A stretch of DNA of 64,000 nucleotides from Microbacterium marinilacus (GCF_019753765.1 NZ_JAIJZW010000003.1:248001-312000); one strand, 5' to 3'. Shown: positions 1-9,719, counted from the first letter of the stretch. The notes: a model not told the origin generated them from the letters alone. Made by a program: numbers and translations.

Positions 1-1
1 T

Positions 2-178
2 CACGAGATGCCGGCGTCCGACCCGCGGCGCGAGGAGCAGCAGGTCGCCCGGCTGCGGGCGCTCGCCGAGTCGGCGCACCTGGATCCGGAGTTCGCCGAG
101 AAGTGGTTCAACTTCGTGGTGGCGGAGGTCATCCGCCACCACGTCGAGGCGGGCGCCGAGGCGAACCCGCGCCCCTGA
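2..178 (+). CDS. Chorismate mutase, C-terminal part (truncated by window edge)
   Basis: Only the last 58 codons are visible, in frame 2 and ending TGA at 176-178. The translation contains an arginine/glutamate-rich helix (EEQQVARLRALAE), then DPEFAEKWFNFVVAEVIRHH. This is the end of an AroQ-class all-helical chorismate mutase of the short actinobacterial kind (chorismate to prephenate, for Phe/Tyr synthesis). The helix pattern and the VIRHH tail support the family. The N-terminal active-site residues lie outside the window. The gene converges on the ABC permease, with only 2 nt between the two stop codons. Confidence 0.75.
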   Translation, partial: HEMPASDPRREEQQVARLRALAESAHLDPEFAEKWFNFVVAEVIRHHVEAGAEANPRP

Positions 179-180
179 CG

Positions 181-921
181 TCAGGCCGGCAGGCGGCGCA
201 GGGTCAGGTAGGAGCCGCCCGCCAGCACGGCCGTCAGCAGCAGCCCCCACAGGGTCAGGCCGAGCGCGCCGGTGTCGAGGATCCACTGCCAGACCTGCGG
301 CCACGCCTCCTGCAGCGTCACCAGCGCGACGAACCCGAGAAGGACCACGACGATCCCGAGGATCACGACCGTGAGGCCGAGCGGGCCCAGCCGCCGGTTC
401 ACCGTCGCGAACCAGAAGCCCACCACGAAGAACAGCATCGTGGTCGTGAAGAACGTCAGCCACGCGGCGGCGATGCCGGCCTCCCACAGCCAGGGGATGT
501 AGGCGAAGTAGCCGTTCAGCCCGTAGCCGTCGTTCGCCTGCTCGAGCAGCCCGATCAGGATGAACACGGTGGCCATGGCGGCGGCGCTGATGGCGGCGGC
601 GATCAGGGTGCCGAGGTAGAACTCGCGCCTCGTCACGCTCATCGCCTGCGAGAACGGGAACGTCAGGGTCATGGCATAGATGCCGACCACCAGGTAGTAC
701 CAGAGCGGCGCCTGCGTGCCGCCCGCGATCATCACGGTCTCGCCGCCGACGGTGTTGACGAGCCAGTAGATGAGCAGGGTGATGCCCCACGCCCCGCCCA
801 GCACGATGAGCGGGATCCAGATGAAGGTCTGCCGGTTCACGTACTGCAGGCGCACGACGCCGAGCACCCGGCTGTGCGGCCTGCGCGCGGTGGCGGGACG
901 GGCGGTGGCGACGGCGGTCAT
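181..921 (-). CDS. ABC-2 type exporter, membrane subunit
   Basis: A 246-aa protein with about six hydrophobic segments: residues ~35-55, ~75-95, ~110-130, ~150-175, ~180-205 and ~215-240. The short cytoplasmic N-terminus is Arg/Ala-rich. No catalytic motif is present. It is read as the membrane partner of the ATPase encoded just upstream because the ATG at 921 overlaps that gene's stop by 4 nt (ATGA), which implies translational coupling. The substrate is unknown. GntR plus ATPase plus permease operons of this kind (YtrA-like) often respond to cell-envelope stress or antibiotics; that role is inferred from architecture. Confidence 0.8.
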   Translation of the reverse strand: MTAVATARPATARRPHSRVLGVVRLQYVNRQTFIWIPLIVLGGAWGITLLIYWLVNTVGGETVMIAGGTQAPLWYYLVVGIYAMTLTFPFSQAMSVTRREFYLGTLIAAAISAAAMATVFILIGLLEQANDGYGLNGYFAYIPWLWEAGIAAAWLTFFTTTMLFFVVGFWFATVNRRLGPLGLTVVILGIVVVLLGFVALVTLQEAWPQVWQWILDTGALGLTLWGLLLTAVLAGGSYLTLRRLPA

Positions 922-1847
922 CGGAGTTCTCCTTCGCGGTCGGCGGCGTGGTCGTCCACGGCCGCGGGCGCCCCGGGTGCGGGCCGCTGGGTGGTGCGGA
1001 CGATGAGCTGCTGGAGCGAGACGGGCGCGAGCTCGAGGCCCGCGGCGGCGGCCTCGGCCCGCTCGGACGGCGAGAGCGCGCCGAGGAACGTCACGGACGC
1101 GACGCGGCCGAGGCTCTCGCGGTGGATCACCTCGCGGTCGCCGACGAGGGCGTCCACGGCGGCGCCGTCGCCCACGAGGTTCGTGGCGTGCTCGCGGGCG
1201 TCCTCGGTGGACTCGTCCATGATGATCCGGCCCTGGTCGATGACGAGCACGCGCTCGATGAGGTTGGCGACCTCGTCGATCAGGTGGCTGGACAGCAGGA
1301 CGGTGCGCGGGTGCTCGGCGTAGTCGGACAGCAGGCGGTCGTAGAAGATCTGCCGCGCGACCGCGTCGAGGCCGAGGTACGGCTCGTCGAAGAAGGTGAT
1401 CTCGGCGCGGGAGGCGAGGCCGATGATCACGCCGACGGCGGACAGCTGACCGCGGGACAGCTTCTTGATCGTGGTCTTCATCGGCAGCTGGAAGTCGTCG
1501 ATCAGGCGCGCGGCGAGGTCGTCGTCCCAGTTGGGGAAGAACAGCCGGGCCGATGCGAACGCGTGCGTCGGGGTCGCGTCGTCGGGGTACTTCTGGCTCT
1601 CGCGGACGAAGCACATCCGGCTCAGCACCCGGGCGTTCTCGTACGGGCTCTCGCCGAAGACGCGCACGGATCCCGACGTGGCCGAGTTCTGCGCGGTCAG
1701 GATCGACATCGCGGTGGTCTTGCCGGCGCCGTTGCGGCCGAGGAAGCCGTAGATGGTGTCCTTCTCGACGTCGAAGCTGACGTCGTCGAGGGCGAGCTTG
1801 TCCTTGTAGCGCTTGGTGAGGTTCCTCACCTCGATGACGGCGGTCAT
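918..1847 (-). CDS. ABC transporter ATP-binding protein
   Basis: A 309-aa ABC ATPase. Walker A is GRNGAGKTT near residues 37-45, the signature region is the atypical LSRGQ, Walker B is TFFDEP, and the switch histidine sits in LLSSH. The N-terminal ~220 residues are the nucleotide-binding domain. The remaining ~90 residues are an extension typical of exporter ATPases paired with ABC-2 permeases. The gene overlaps the GntR gene upstream and the permease downstream by 4 nt each, giving a three-gene operon on the minus strand. ATP hydrolysis would drive the 246-aa permease. Confidence 0.9.
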   Translation of the reverse strand: MTAVIEVRNLTKRYKDKLALDDVSFDVEKDTIYGFLGRNGAGKTTAMSILTAQNSATSGSVRVFGESPYENARVLSRMCFVRESQKYPDDATPTHAFASARLFFPNWDDDLAARLIDDFQLPMKTTIKKLSRGQLSAVGVIIGLASRAEITFFDEPYLGLDAVARQIFYDRLLSDYAEHPRTVLLSSHLIDEVANLIERVLVIDQGRIIMDESTEDAREHATNLVGDGAAVDALVGDREVIHRESLGRVASVTFLGALSPSERAEAAAAGLELAPVSLQQLIVRTTQRPAPGAPAAVDDHAADREGELR

Positions 1848-2236
1848 GCGCGGCTCCGTTCCGTGTGGTCGCGGTCGGTCGTGGCGCCGTGCTCGCGGAC
1901 GAGCGCGGCGAGGTCTTCGGGGCCGAGGCCGATCTTCCGTGCCTCGGCGAGCAGCGGGGCGACGTAGCGCTCGGCGAACGCGCCGCGTCGCTCCTGCAGC
2001 AGCAGCTCGCGGGCGCCTTCGGCGACGAACATGCCGATCCCGCGGCGCTTGTGCAGCACGCCCTTGTCGACGAGCATCGCGACTCCCTTCGCGGCCGTGG
2101 CCGGGTTGATCCGGTAGAAGGCCGCGAGCTCGTTCGTGGACGGTGCCTGCGTGTGGTCGGCGAGGCTTCCGTCGACGATCGAGTCCTCGATCTGCTCGGC
2201 GATCTGCACGAACAGCGGCTTTCCCTCTTCGATCAC
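1844..2236 (-). CDS. GntR family (YtrA-like) transcriptional regulator
   Basis: A 130-aa protein with an N-terminal winged helix (residues ~10-75, including a TNELAAFYRINPATAAKGV recognition segment) and a short C-terminal helical tail with no ligand-binding domain. That is the YtrA subclass of GntR. The GTG start at 2236 is preceded by GGAGGA at good spacing. It is the first gene of the ABC operon and probably autoregulates it through the inverted repeat just upstream (inference from position). Confidence 0.88.
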   Translation of the reverse strand: MIEEGKPLFVQIAEQIEDSIVDGSLADHTQAPSTNELAAFYRINPATAAKGVAMLVDKGVLHKRRGIGMFVAEGARELLLQERRGAFAERYVAPLLAEARKIGLGPEDLAALVREHGATTDRDHTERSRA

Positions 2237-2260
2237 ACCGTTCCTCCGGTTAGGTGGTTA

Positions 2261-2278
2261 GTTACTTGACTAAGTAAC
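2261..2278. promoter_or_regulatory. Inverted repeat, candidate GntR operator
   Basis: GTTACTT-gact-AAGTAAC is a perfect 7-bp inverted repeat with a 4-bp centre, ending 25 nt before the GTG of the GntR gene. Spacing and symmetry fit an operator for a GntR/YtrA dimer overlapping the promoter of the ABC operon. Binding is inferred. Confidence 0.6.
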
Positions 2279-2320
2279 CCATGAACAGCGCCGGATGTCA
2301 ACCGTCGCCCCGCGCGGCGT

Positions 2321-2326
2321 TACCCT
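2321..2326 (+). promoter_or_regulatory. -10 box of a putative leaderless transcript (TACCCT)
   Basis: TACCCT is followed by 6 nt and then the ATG at 2333. This TANNNT-N6-ATG layout is the usual geometry of actinobacterial leaderless mRNAs and recurs before other genes in this window. No strong -35 box is visible. Confidence 0.45.
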
Positions 2327-2332
2327 TCTGGC

Positions 2333-2380
2333 ATGGCCTCCGTCAGCGCCCCTCCCGCCAGGGGGCCGGTGCGCGCATGA
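2333..2380 (+). CDS. Putative 15-aa leader peptide coupled to the lyase gene
   Basis: A 16-codon reading frame (MASVSAPPARGPVRA) starts exactly where a leaderless transcript from the TACCCT box would begin. Its TGA overlaps the ATG of the downstream lyase as ATGA. It could provide translational coupling for a lyase start with only a weak ribosome-binding site. No function beyond this is visible. The alternative is chance overlap in GC-rich sequence. Confidence 0.35.
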   Translation: MASVSAPPARGPVRA

Positions 2381-3831
2381 CCGACACGTCGCCGATCCCC
2401 CTTCCGCTCCCGTTCCAGGACTGGCCCGGGTCGGCGGCGCTCGCCGCCGACCTGACGATCGCGGAGGCGGCCGGCGACGCGGGGCGCTTCACCGACTACA
2501 GCGTGCCCGACGCGGGAATCCGCGCCCTCTACACGACCGAGAGCATCTGGCAGTCGTGGCTCGACGTCGAGGTCGCTCTCGCTCGGGCCGAGGCCGAGGC
2601 CGGCATCGTGCCGGAGGACGCGGCGCGGCGCATCGCTCAGGTGGGCCGGCTCTCGGCGCTGGACCGCGAGAAGGTGATCGCCGGGATGCGGGTCCAGGGA
2701 CACCCGCTCGTGCCGCTGATCGAGGAGCTCGCGGAGGCGGCGGGCGAGGGCGCCGGCGGCTGGGTGCACTGGGGCGCGACGAGCCAGAACATCATGCAGT
2801 CCGGGCATGCGATCCTGATCGGGCGCGCCCACGCGATCGTCCACGACCTGCTGGTCGACTGCCTCGCCGCGCTCGCCGATCTGGCGGAGCGGTCCGCGAC
2901 GATGATCATGCCCGGGCGCACGCACGGCCAGCACGCCGTGCCGATCACCTTCGGGCTGAAGGTCGCGACCTGGATCGACGACCTGTTGCGCGGCCTCGAC
3001 CGCGTGGAGCACGGCGTGCGGCCCTGCCTGCGCGTCATGATGGCGGGCGCCGTCGGCAGCTTCGCCTCGCTGGGCGAGGTCGGGCCGAGGGTGCAGCGTC
3101 GCGTCGCCGACCTGCTCGGCCTCGAGCCGATGCCCGTGCCGTCGCGGGCGCTGCTCTCCCCGCAGTCGGGCTACATCTCCGACCTGGCGCTGCTGGCGGC
3201 CTCCTGCGCGCGCATCGCGATCGAGGTCGAGACCATGATGCAGACGGAGTTCGGCGAGGTGTCCGAGCCCGTGCCGGAGGGGTCGGTGGGCAGCTCGACC
3301 ATGCCCCACAAGCGCAACCCCAAGCTGTCGTCCGACGTGCTCGACCTGGCCGCGCTCGTCCGCGCGACGGCGCCCGAGGCGGTGGCGTCCACGATCCACG
3401 CGCACGAGGCGGACGGGGGAGCCACCGGCAAGCTCGACGCGGCGATGCAGACGAGCCTCGTCGCGATGGGCGACCTGCTGATGCGGCTCAAGGTCATCCT
3501 CGAGGGGCTCGAGCTCTTCCCGAAGCGGATGCGGCGCAACCTCGAGCTCAGCGGCAGCCTGATCGGCTCCGAAGCCGTCATGCTGGCGCTCGGCGAGGAG
3601 ATCGGCCGCGACGAGGCGCACCGCATCGTCTACGAGGCGGCCATGCGCTGTGCCACCGAGGGCGAGGACTTCGAGGGACTGCTGGTCTCCGACCCGCGGA
3701 TCACCGTCGCGCTGCCGCCCGTCCGCATCCGTCAGCTGCTCGACCCGAGCGGCCACGTGGGCCTCGCCCCGCAGATCGCGCGGGAGGCCGCCCGACGCGC
3801 GCGACAGGCGGTCCTCGGCGACGACGACTGA
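2377..3831 (+). CDS. Aspartase/fumarase superfamily lyase (PurB/PcaB-like)
   Basis: A 484-aa enzyme of the class II fumarase/argininosuccinate lyase superfamily. The signature GSSTMPHKRNP lies near residues 304-314, with HWGATSQNI near 131 and a THGQHAVP segment near 182; these are the three conserved regions that form the tetrameric active site. The C-terminal domain resembles 3-carboxy-cis,cis-muconate cycloisomerase (PcaB) and adenylosuccinate lyase. No other protocatechuate genes lie nearby, so the substrate cannot be fixed. The ATG at 2377 was chosen because homology begins after it. A GGGGG stretch upstream is a weak ribosome-binding site. Confidence 0.8.
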   Translation: MTDTSPIPLPLPFQDWPGSAALAADLTIAEAAGDAGRFTDYSVPDAGIRALYTTESIWQSWLDVEVALARAEAEAGIVPEDAARRIAQVGRLSALDREKVIAGMRVQGHPLVPLIEELAEAAGEGAGGWVHWGATSQNIMQSGHAILIGRAHAIVHDLLVDCLAALADLAERSATMIMPGRTHGQHAVPITFGLKVATWIDDLLRGLDRVEHGVRPCLRVMMAGAVGSFASLGEVGPRVQRRVADLLGLEPMPVPSRALLSPQSGYISDLALLAASCARIAIEVETMMQTEFGEVSEPVPEGSVGSSTMPHKRNPKLSSDVLDLAALVRATAPEAVASTIHAHEADGGATGKLDAAMQTSLVAMGDLLMRLKVILEGLELFPKRMRRNLELSGSLIGSEAVMLALGEEIGRDEAHRIVYEAAMRCATEGEDFEGLLVSDPRITVALPPVRIRQLLDPSGHVGLAPQIAREAARRARQAVLGDDD

Positions 3832-3933
3832 GCCGCCGCCGGCCGCGACCGGTCGGGTCCGGGCCTCCTCCCGGTTCCGTAGTACGGTGAAGGTTCTGTT
3901 CTGCGCTGCCAGAGGTGGAAGGGGATGCGTCGC

Positions 3934-5792
<1,859 letters not shown>

Positions 5793-5825
5793 CGGCCGTC
5801 GCGGGGAGGGCCACGCCGCTTCCGC

Positions 5826-5843
5826 GAGTGCCGTATGGCACTC
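5826..5843. repeat. 18-bp palindrome, single copy (GAGTGCC family)
   Basis: GAGTGCCGTATGGCACTC has perfect 7-bp arms around GTAT. It belongs to the family found as 2-3 unit arrays at 8915, 29604 and 48671. Here it follows gdhA as a lone copy. Confidence 0.85.
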
Positions 5844-5931
5844 CCGCGTCCCGGCGCGATCGGCGGCGACCGCCCTCTCTCTGCGAGACTGCCGTCGGGC
5901 GACGAGAGGGGTGACCGAGCTGGATGACACG

Positions 5932-6762
5932 ATGCGCGTCGTGATCGTCGTTCGCGGCGTTCCTTCCGGGCGGGGGCTGATGGGCCTGCACCGTGCTCTC
6001 GGCATGGGCCTGTCGGAGGTCCGGGCGCGGATCCAGACCGGGCGGCCGCTTCTCGACGCCGAGTTGTTCCGCGACGATCACGACGAGGTGTCGCGCGTCG
6101 TGGAAGCAGTTCTCGAGCAGCTGGCAGAAACCGACCACTCGATCCACGAGTGCGCCGGTCGTGAATCGCCGTCACCGACGAACGAGGTCACGATAGAGGT
6201 GTTGCGACAGACCCTCTCCGGTCTTGCTCCCGAGGCGGCCGGTTCCGCACCCGGCGAGCCCGACCCCGCGCTGACGGCTTCGATCGCCGATGCCACGAGG
6301 AAGGCGATCACGCGACTGCGCTCGCAGGCGTCGGGGCCCTTCTGCGTGTACGCGCTCCTCACCTCCGGAGAGGCGCTGCGCCCCTATCTGTCCGTGACGC
6401 TTCACGGTCCCGGCCGGTGGGACCTCGCCGACAGCCCGTTCGCGCTCGCCGGGGACGAGTTCTTCGCGCCGTTGGCTCAGGTCTACGACGCACGAGGCGA
6501 CCTGTTCGACATGGCACCCGCGGACGCCGACGCAGAGTACTGGCGACGTCTCGCCTCTATGGAAGCCGCCCTGCACGCGCTGGACGACGAGGGCTTCTTC
6601 GGCGTCGGTGCAGAACGGGCCCAGACACTGCTGCTGGTGTCTCCGATGCCGCCCGACCACTCCGACGCAGGATTCGCGCGCAGACTCAATCCTCCCGGCG
6701 AACTCCTCAGCGCCTGGCTGGATGAGGCCGCCGAGGGGTATCCGCGCGCTTCGACACGGTGA
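5932..6762 (+). CDS. Fusion of an L7/L12-like domain and DUF4303
   Basis: A 276-aa protein. Residues ~1-70 resemble the ribosomal L7/L12 C-terminal fold in pattern (beta strand, then LMGLHRALGMGLSEVRARI, then a charged helix). Residues ~95-260 match DUF4303: AITRLR, then FCVYALLTSGEALRPYLSVTL, and near the end ALHALDDEGFFGVG and RRLNPP. The function of DUF4303 is unknown; many members are linked to contact-dependent toxin or immunity contexts, not evident here. An in-frame GTG at 5911 is an alternative start but abuts GAGAGGG with no spacing. The gene stands alone. Confidence 0.6.
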   Translation: MRVVIVVRGVPSGRGLMGLHRALGMGLSEVRARIQTGRPLLDAELFRDDHDEVSRVVEAVLEQLAETDHSIHECAGRESPSPTNEVTIEVLRQTLSGLAPEAAGSAPGEPDPALTASIADATRKAITRLRSQASGPFCVYALLTSGEALRPYLSVTLHGPGRWDLADSPFALAGDEFFAPLAQVYDARGDLFDMAPADADAEYWRRLASMEAALHALDDEGFFGVGAERAQTLLLVSPMPPDHSDAGFARRLNPPGELLSAWLDEAAEGYPRASTR

Positions 6763-6782
6763 CAACGCCGGTGACAACGCCG
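6759..6782 (+). repeat. 12-bp tandem duplication across the DUF4303 stop codon
   Basis: GGTGACAACGCC occurs twice back to back, starting within the TGA stop of the DUF4303 gene. It is a small local duplication with no evident function. Confidence 0.6.
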
Positions 6783-6886
6783 GCGACCACATGGTGTCCT
6801 CCCCGTCGCGGCTTCGAAGAGGATCGCCGAGCAGGCGAACGCGCGCGGCTCGTCCGCGCCGGGAGAGAGACCGTGGCGGTGCCGGC

Positions 6887-7237
6887 TCACTCCTCCCAGG
6901 GAAGGGGGACGACCGGCAGGATGAAGACCTTGCCGAGCAGGGCGCTGGGGTGCTTCGCCATGTACCTCGCGGCCTCGCCGATCGTCTCGGCCTCGAGCAC
7001 GTCGTAGCCGGCGAACCACTCCTTGAACTCGGGGAAGGGGCCGTCGGCGATCAGCGTCTCGCCCCCGCGCACCGCGACCGACTTGGCCCGCTCGGGGCCG
7101 GCGACGGGAGACCCGTCGCCGAGGCGCCCGTCGGCTCTGCCCTCCTCCAGCCAGTCGTCCAGCATCCGCTGGTCGTCGGCCTGCGGCAGCGGCGAGGCGG
7201 ACGAGTCGGTCATGTGGATGACGAGGTACTTGTTCAC
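6887..7237 (-). CDS. YCII-related (DGPF) protein, partner of ECF42 sigma factor
   Basis: A 116-aa dimeric alpha/beta-barrel protein of the YCII/DGPF family. It shows the typical opening KYLVIHM, a middle GETLIADGPFPEFKEW carrying the DGPF motif, and a C-terminal helix with an AKHPSALLG stretch. The GTG start at 7237 has GAAGGAGA upstream and overlaps the sigma-factor stop by 4 nt. DGPF proteins are the established genomic partners of ECF42 sigma factors. Their biochemical role is unclear, and no anti-sigma factor is present. Confidence 0.85.
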   Translation of the reverse strand: MNKYLVIHMTDSSASPLPQADDQRMLDDWLEEGRADGRLGDGSPVAGPERAKSVAVRGGETLIADGPFPEFKEWFAGYDVLEAETIGEAARYMAKHPSALLGKVFILPVVPLPWEE

Positions 7238-8541
7238 GAGTGTTCTCCTTCGGTCGGCGTCGGCGCCGTCGTCGCCGACAGGTCGCGGCGGCCGGTCAGG
7301 TGGACGACCTCGGCGCTGTTCTGCGCGAGGGCGATGGCGCGGTCGTAGGCCGACCGGGCCTCGGACGCGCGGCCGAGCAGGCGCAGCAGCTCCGCGCGGG
7401 TGGCGTGGAACGCGTGGTGCCCGGCGAGCCGTTCTCCGAGCGCGTCGACGATGGCCAGGCCGGCGCGGGGAGAGCGCAGCTCGGCGACCGCGATCGCCCG
7501 GTTGAGCGTCACGACCGGGCTCGGATCGAGACGCTCCAGCTGCTCGTAGAGGGCGACGATCCGTGCCCAGTCGGTGTCCCGCGGGTGCCGTGCGGAGACG
7601 TGCACGGCGTTGATCCGGGCGAGCAGCTGGTGGCGCCCCGCACGGCCGGTGCCGCGTCGCGCGATGTCGGCTCCCTCGCCCACGAGCGCCAGGCCCTCGT
7701 CGATCAGGGCGCGATCCCACGCCCGTCGGTCCTGCTCGTCCAGCCGTACGAGCTCGCCGTCCGGCGACAGCCGCGCCGGGGCGCGGGCCTGCGTCAGCAG
7801 CATGAGCGCGAGAAGGCCCGTGACCTCCCCGTCTTCCGGACGCAGCTCGCGCAGCAGGCGGGTCAGGCGGATCGCCTCGCCCGTGAGGTCGTGGCGGAGG
7901 GGCGCGGAGCCCGGGCCCGAGGTGAGGTACCCCTCGTTGAAGATCAGGTACAGGACGGTCAGCACGCCCCCGGTGCGCTCCGGCAGGTCGGCCGCGCGCG
8001 GCATGCGGTACGGCACCCCGGCGGCCTTGATCCTGGCCTTCGCGCGGGTGATGCGCTGCCCCATCGTCGTCTCCTGCACGAGGAAGGCGTGGGCGATCTC
8101 GGCCACGGTCAGCCCCCCGACGATGCGCAGGGTCAGGGCCGCGCGCGCATCGAGGGACAGCACAGGATGGCAGCACGTGAACAGCAGACGGAGCCGGTCG
8201 TCCTCCACGGCGCCGACCTCCTCGGCCGGCGAGTCGTCGCGCAGTCTGAGCGCCTCGCGCTGCTTCTCGTCGCGCCGCGTCTCCCGGCGGAGCCGGTCGA
8301 TCGCCCGGCGGTGCGCCGTGGTGGTCAGCCACGCGCCGGGATTGGGCGGCACCCCGTCCTGCGGCCAGCGCTCCACCGCCGTGGCGAAAGCGTCCGCCGC
8401 CGTCTCCTCGGCGATGGACAGGTCGCCATAGCGGCGGGCGAGCCCCGCGACGATGCGAGCCCATTCCTCTCGGTGGACGCGCGCGATCGCGTCCGCGACA
8501 CCCTCGCGTCCTGCCGTCGCACGGAGCGTCTCGTTCGCCAT
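7234..8541 (-). CDS. ECF42-type RNA polymerase sigma factor with C-terminal extension
   Basis: A 435-aa protein. Sigma-2 region at ~25-95 (GDLSIAEETAADAFATAVERWP, then the AHRRAIDRLRRE promoter-melting helix), sigma-4 at ~130-185 (LTVAEIAHAFLVQETTMGQRI), then about 250 helical residues of the TPR-like extension that defines ECF42 and replaces an anti-sigma factor as activity control. LRLLFTCCHP just before sigma-4 is characteristic. It heads a two-gene operon with the DGPF protein. Confidence 0.88.
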   Translation of the reverse strand: MANETLRATAGREGVADAIARVHREEWARIVAGLARRYGDLSIAEETAADAFATAVERWPQDGVPPNPGAWLTTTAHRRAIDRLRRETRRDEKQREALRLRDDSPAEEVGAVEDDRLRLLFTCCHPVLSLDARAALTLRIVGGLTVAEIAHAFLVQETTMGQRITRAKARIKAAGVPYRMPRAADLPERTGGVLTVLYLIFNEGYLTSGPGSAPLRHDLTGEAIRLTRLLRELRPEDGEVTGLLALMLLTQARAPARLSPDGELVRLDEQDRRAWDRALIDEGLALVGEGADIARRGTGRAGRHQLLARINAVHVSARHPRDTDWARIVALYEQLERLDPSPVVTLNRAIAVAELRSPRAGLAIVDALGERLAGHHAFHATRAELLRLLGRASEARSAYDRAIALAQNSAEVVHLTGRRDLSATTAPTPTEGEHS

Positions 8542-8736
8542 GATCGCTCCTCGGGGTGTCCGGCGGTCCGGCGACCGCGCCTGACAGTGCCACGAACGGC
8601 ACCGCTCCGATTCGACACGTCCGTCGTCCCCGATTCAAGGGGTGCGGGCGTCCGCTCGTCGTCGGAACGCGCCATCCGCGTTCGTGGTGGGCGTGAGGGG
8701 GCCGCTGGGGCCGCCCGATGAGAGCAGGCGAGCAGC

Positions 8737-8916
8737 ATGATCCAGAACGTCACCGTCACGACGGAAAGCACCGTGCGTCCGTCGTCGTCCGTCGATCGAC
8801 CGCAGCGCGAGGACGGGGACGAGGAGGGCGCGCGTGGCCCTCGCGGCTTCTGGCTGCGCGTGGCCGACGGGCTCCTGGAGCTGCCGGCCGCGGTGTTCCT
8901 TCTCGCCCGTCCGTGA
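8737..8916 (+). CDS. Small 59-aa hypothetical protein
   Basis: The frame encodes a 59-aa protein beginning MIQNVTVTTES. It has an acidic middle (REDGDEEGA) and a hydrophobic, amphipathic C-terminus (FWLRVADGLLELPAAVFLLARP). About 88 % of third codon positions are G or C, higher than expected by chance and typical of the real genes here. The ribosome-binding site is weak (AGCAGGCGAG). The stop codon overlaps the first palindrome of the 31-bp array, which would terminate it. The gene is divergent from the ECF sigma operon. I do not recognise a family. Confidence 0.55.
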   Translation: MIQNVTVTTESTVRPSSSVDRPQREDGDEEGARGPRGFWLRVADGLLELPAAVFLLARP

Positions 8917-8994
8917 GTGCCGTATGGCACTCGCCGACGTTCCGTGAGTGCCGTATGGCACTCGCCGGCGTTCCGTGAGTGCCACATGGCACTC
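8915..8994. repeat. Three-unit palindrome array with 31-bp period
   Basis: 18-bp palindromes at 8915-8932, 8946-8963 and 8977-8994 (GAGTGCC-NNNN-GGCACTC) are separated by 13-bp spacers that differ at one base (gccgacgttccgt, gccggcgttccgt). Start-to-start spacing is exactly 31 bp. The array lies between convergent genes, so a bidirectional terminator role is plausible. The third copy has the centre ACAT, the others GTAT. Confidence 0.9.
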
Positions 8995-9011
8995 ACGGGC
9001 GGCGGGGACGC

Positions 9012-9719
9012 CTATCCGTCGCGGCGGCGGCGCTCGATCTCGGGCGCGACGCGCTTCTCGAGGCTCTCGATCGCGGCGTCGGACAGCGCGATGAGCCCGT
9101 CGAGCTCGTCGCGCACTCGGCGATAGGCGACCTGCCGCTCCGCCGCCGTCGCCGACTGGTCCACCGCCACCTGCAGCAGCTGGTGGGCGCGGTCGAGCCG
9201 CTTGCGCTCGGCGTCGGTGAAGCCGCTGTCGCGGACGCGACGCGCCTCCTGCTCCGCGACGTCGAAGGCGACCTCGTAGTCGTGCACGGCGTCGCGGTAC
9301 TCCGACAGGGCCTCGGCGTCGAGCCTCGTCTCGACCGAGGCGGGCCGCAGGCCGTCCGCGGCCTTCTTGGCCCGCAGGAAGGCGGCGGTGAGCGGCTCGC
9401 GACCGTCGCTCATGGTCGGGAACGCGATGAGCTTGCCGACGTCGAGCTCGTACTCCAGCCAGCGCCGGGTGACGTCGTCGTGCGCCGCCATCAGCCGCTT
9501 CAGCCGGTCGGCCCGGCTGCGGACGTCCGACTCCTCGACGCCGGAGGGCAGCGGCCGGCTCGACGCCTTCGCGCGCAGGAGCTCCATGCGCCGCTTGTGG
9601 CGTCGCTTCGCCGCGCGCTCGGACCACGCGGCGATCCCGCGCACGCCGGCGACGATCGATCCGCCGAAGACGAACCAGAGCCACCAGTAGCTGCCGAGGA
9701 ATCCGAAGAGCTGCTCCAC
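9012..9719 (-). CDS. Membrane-anchored helical protein, unknown function
   Basis: A 235-aa protein with one N-terminal membrane segment (residues ~7-27, FLGSYWWLWFVFGGSIVAGV), a basic stretch (KRRHKRR), then an almost entirely helical, highly charged cytoplasmic region with coiled-coil character at ~60-230. No catalytic motif is seen. The GTG start lies 6 nt after a TAGAGT box, consistent with a leaderless mRNA. It reads alone and converges on the 59-aa gene across the palindrome array. Such proteins are conserved in Microbacteriaceae without an assigned role (from memory, unverified). Confidence 0.75.
   Translation of the reverse strand: MEQLFGFLGSYWWLWFVFGGSIVAGVRGIAAWSERAAKRRHKRRMELLRAKASSRPLPSGVEESDVRSRADRLKRLMAAHDDVTRRWLEYELDVGKLIAFPTMSDGREPLTAAFLRAKKAADGLRPASVETRLDAEALSEYRDAVHDYEVAFDVAEQEARRVRDSGFTDAERKRLDRAHQLLQVAVDQSATAAERQVAYRRVRDELDGLIALSDAAIESLEKRVAPEIERRRRDG

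Noticed and set aside
2377..3831. Naming the lyase pcaB or purB
   Set aside because: The superfamily signature is clear, but no protocatechuate or purine neighbours decide the substrate.
5911..5931. GTG at 5911 as the start of the DUF4303 gene
   Set aside because: The purine-rich stretch touches the GTG with no spacing, and the domain similarity begins at the ATG at 5932; still possible.
8915..8994. CRISPR-like regular spacing of short repeats
   Set aside because: Only two or three units per site, the units are palindromes, the spacers within an array are nearly identical rather than unique, and no cas genes are present.
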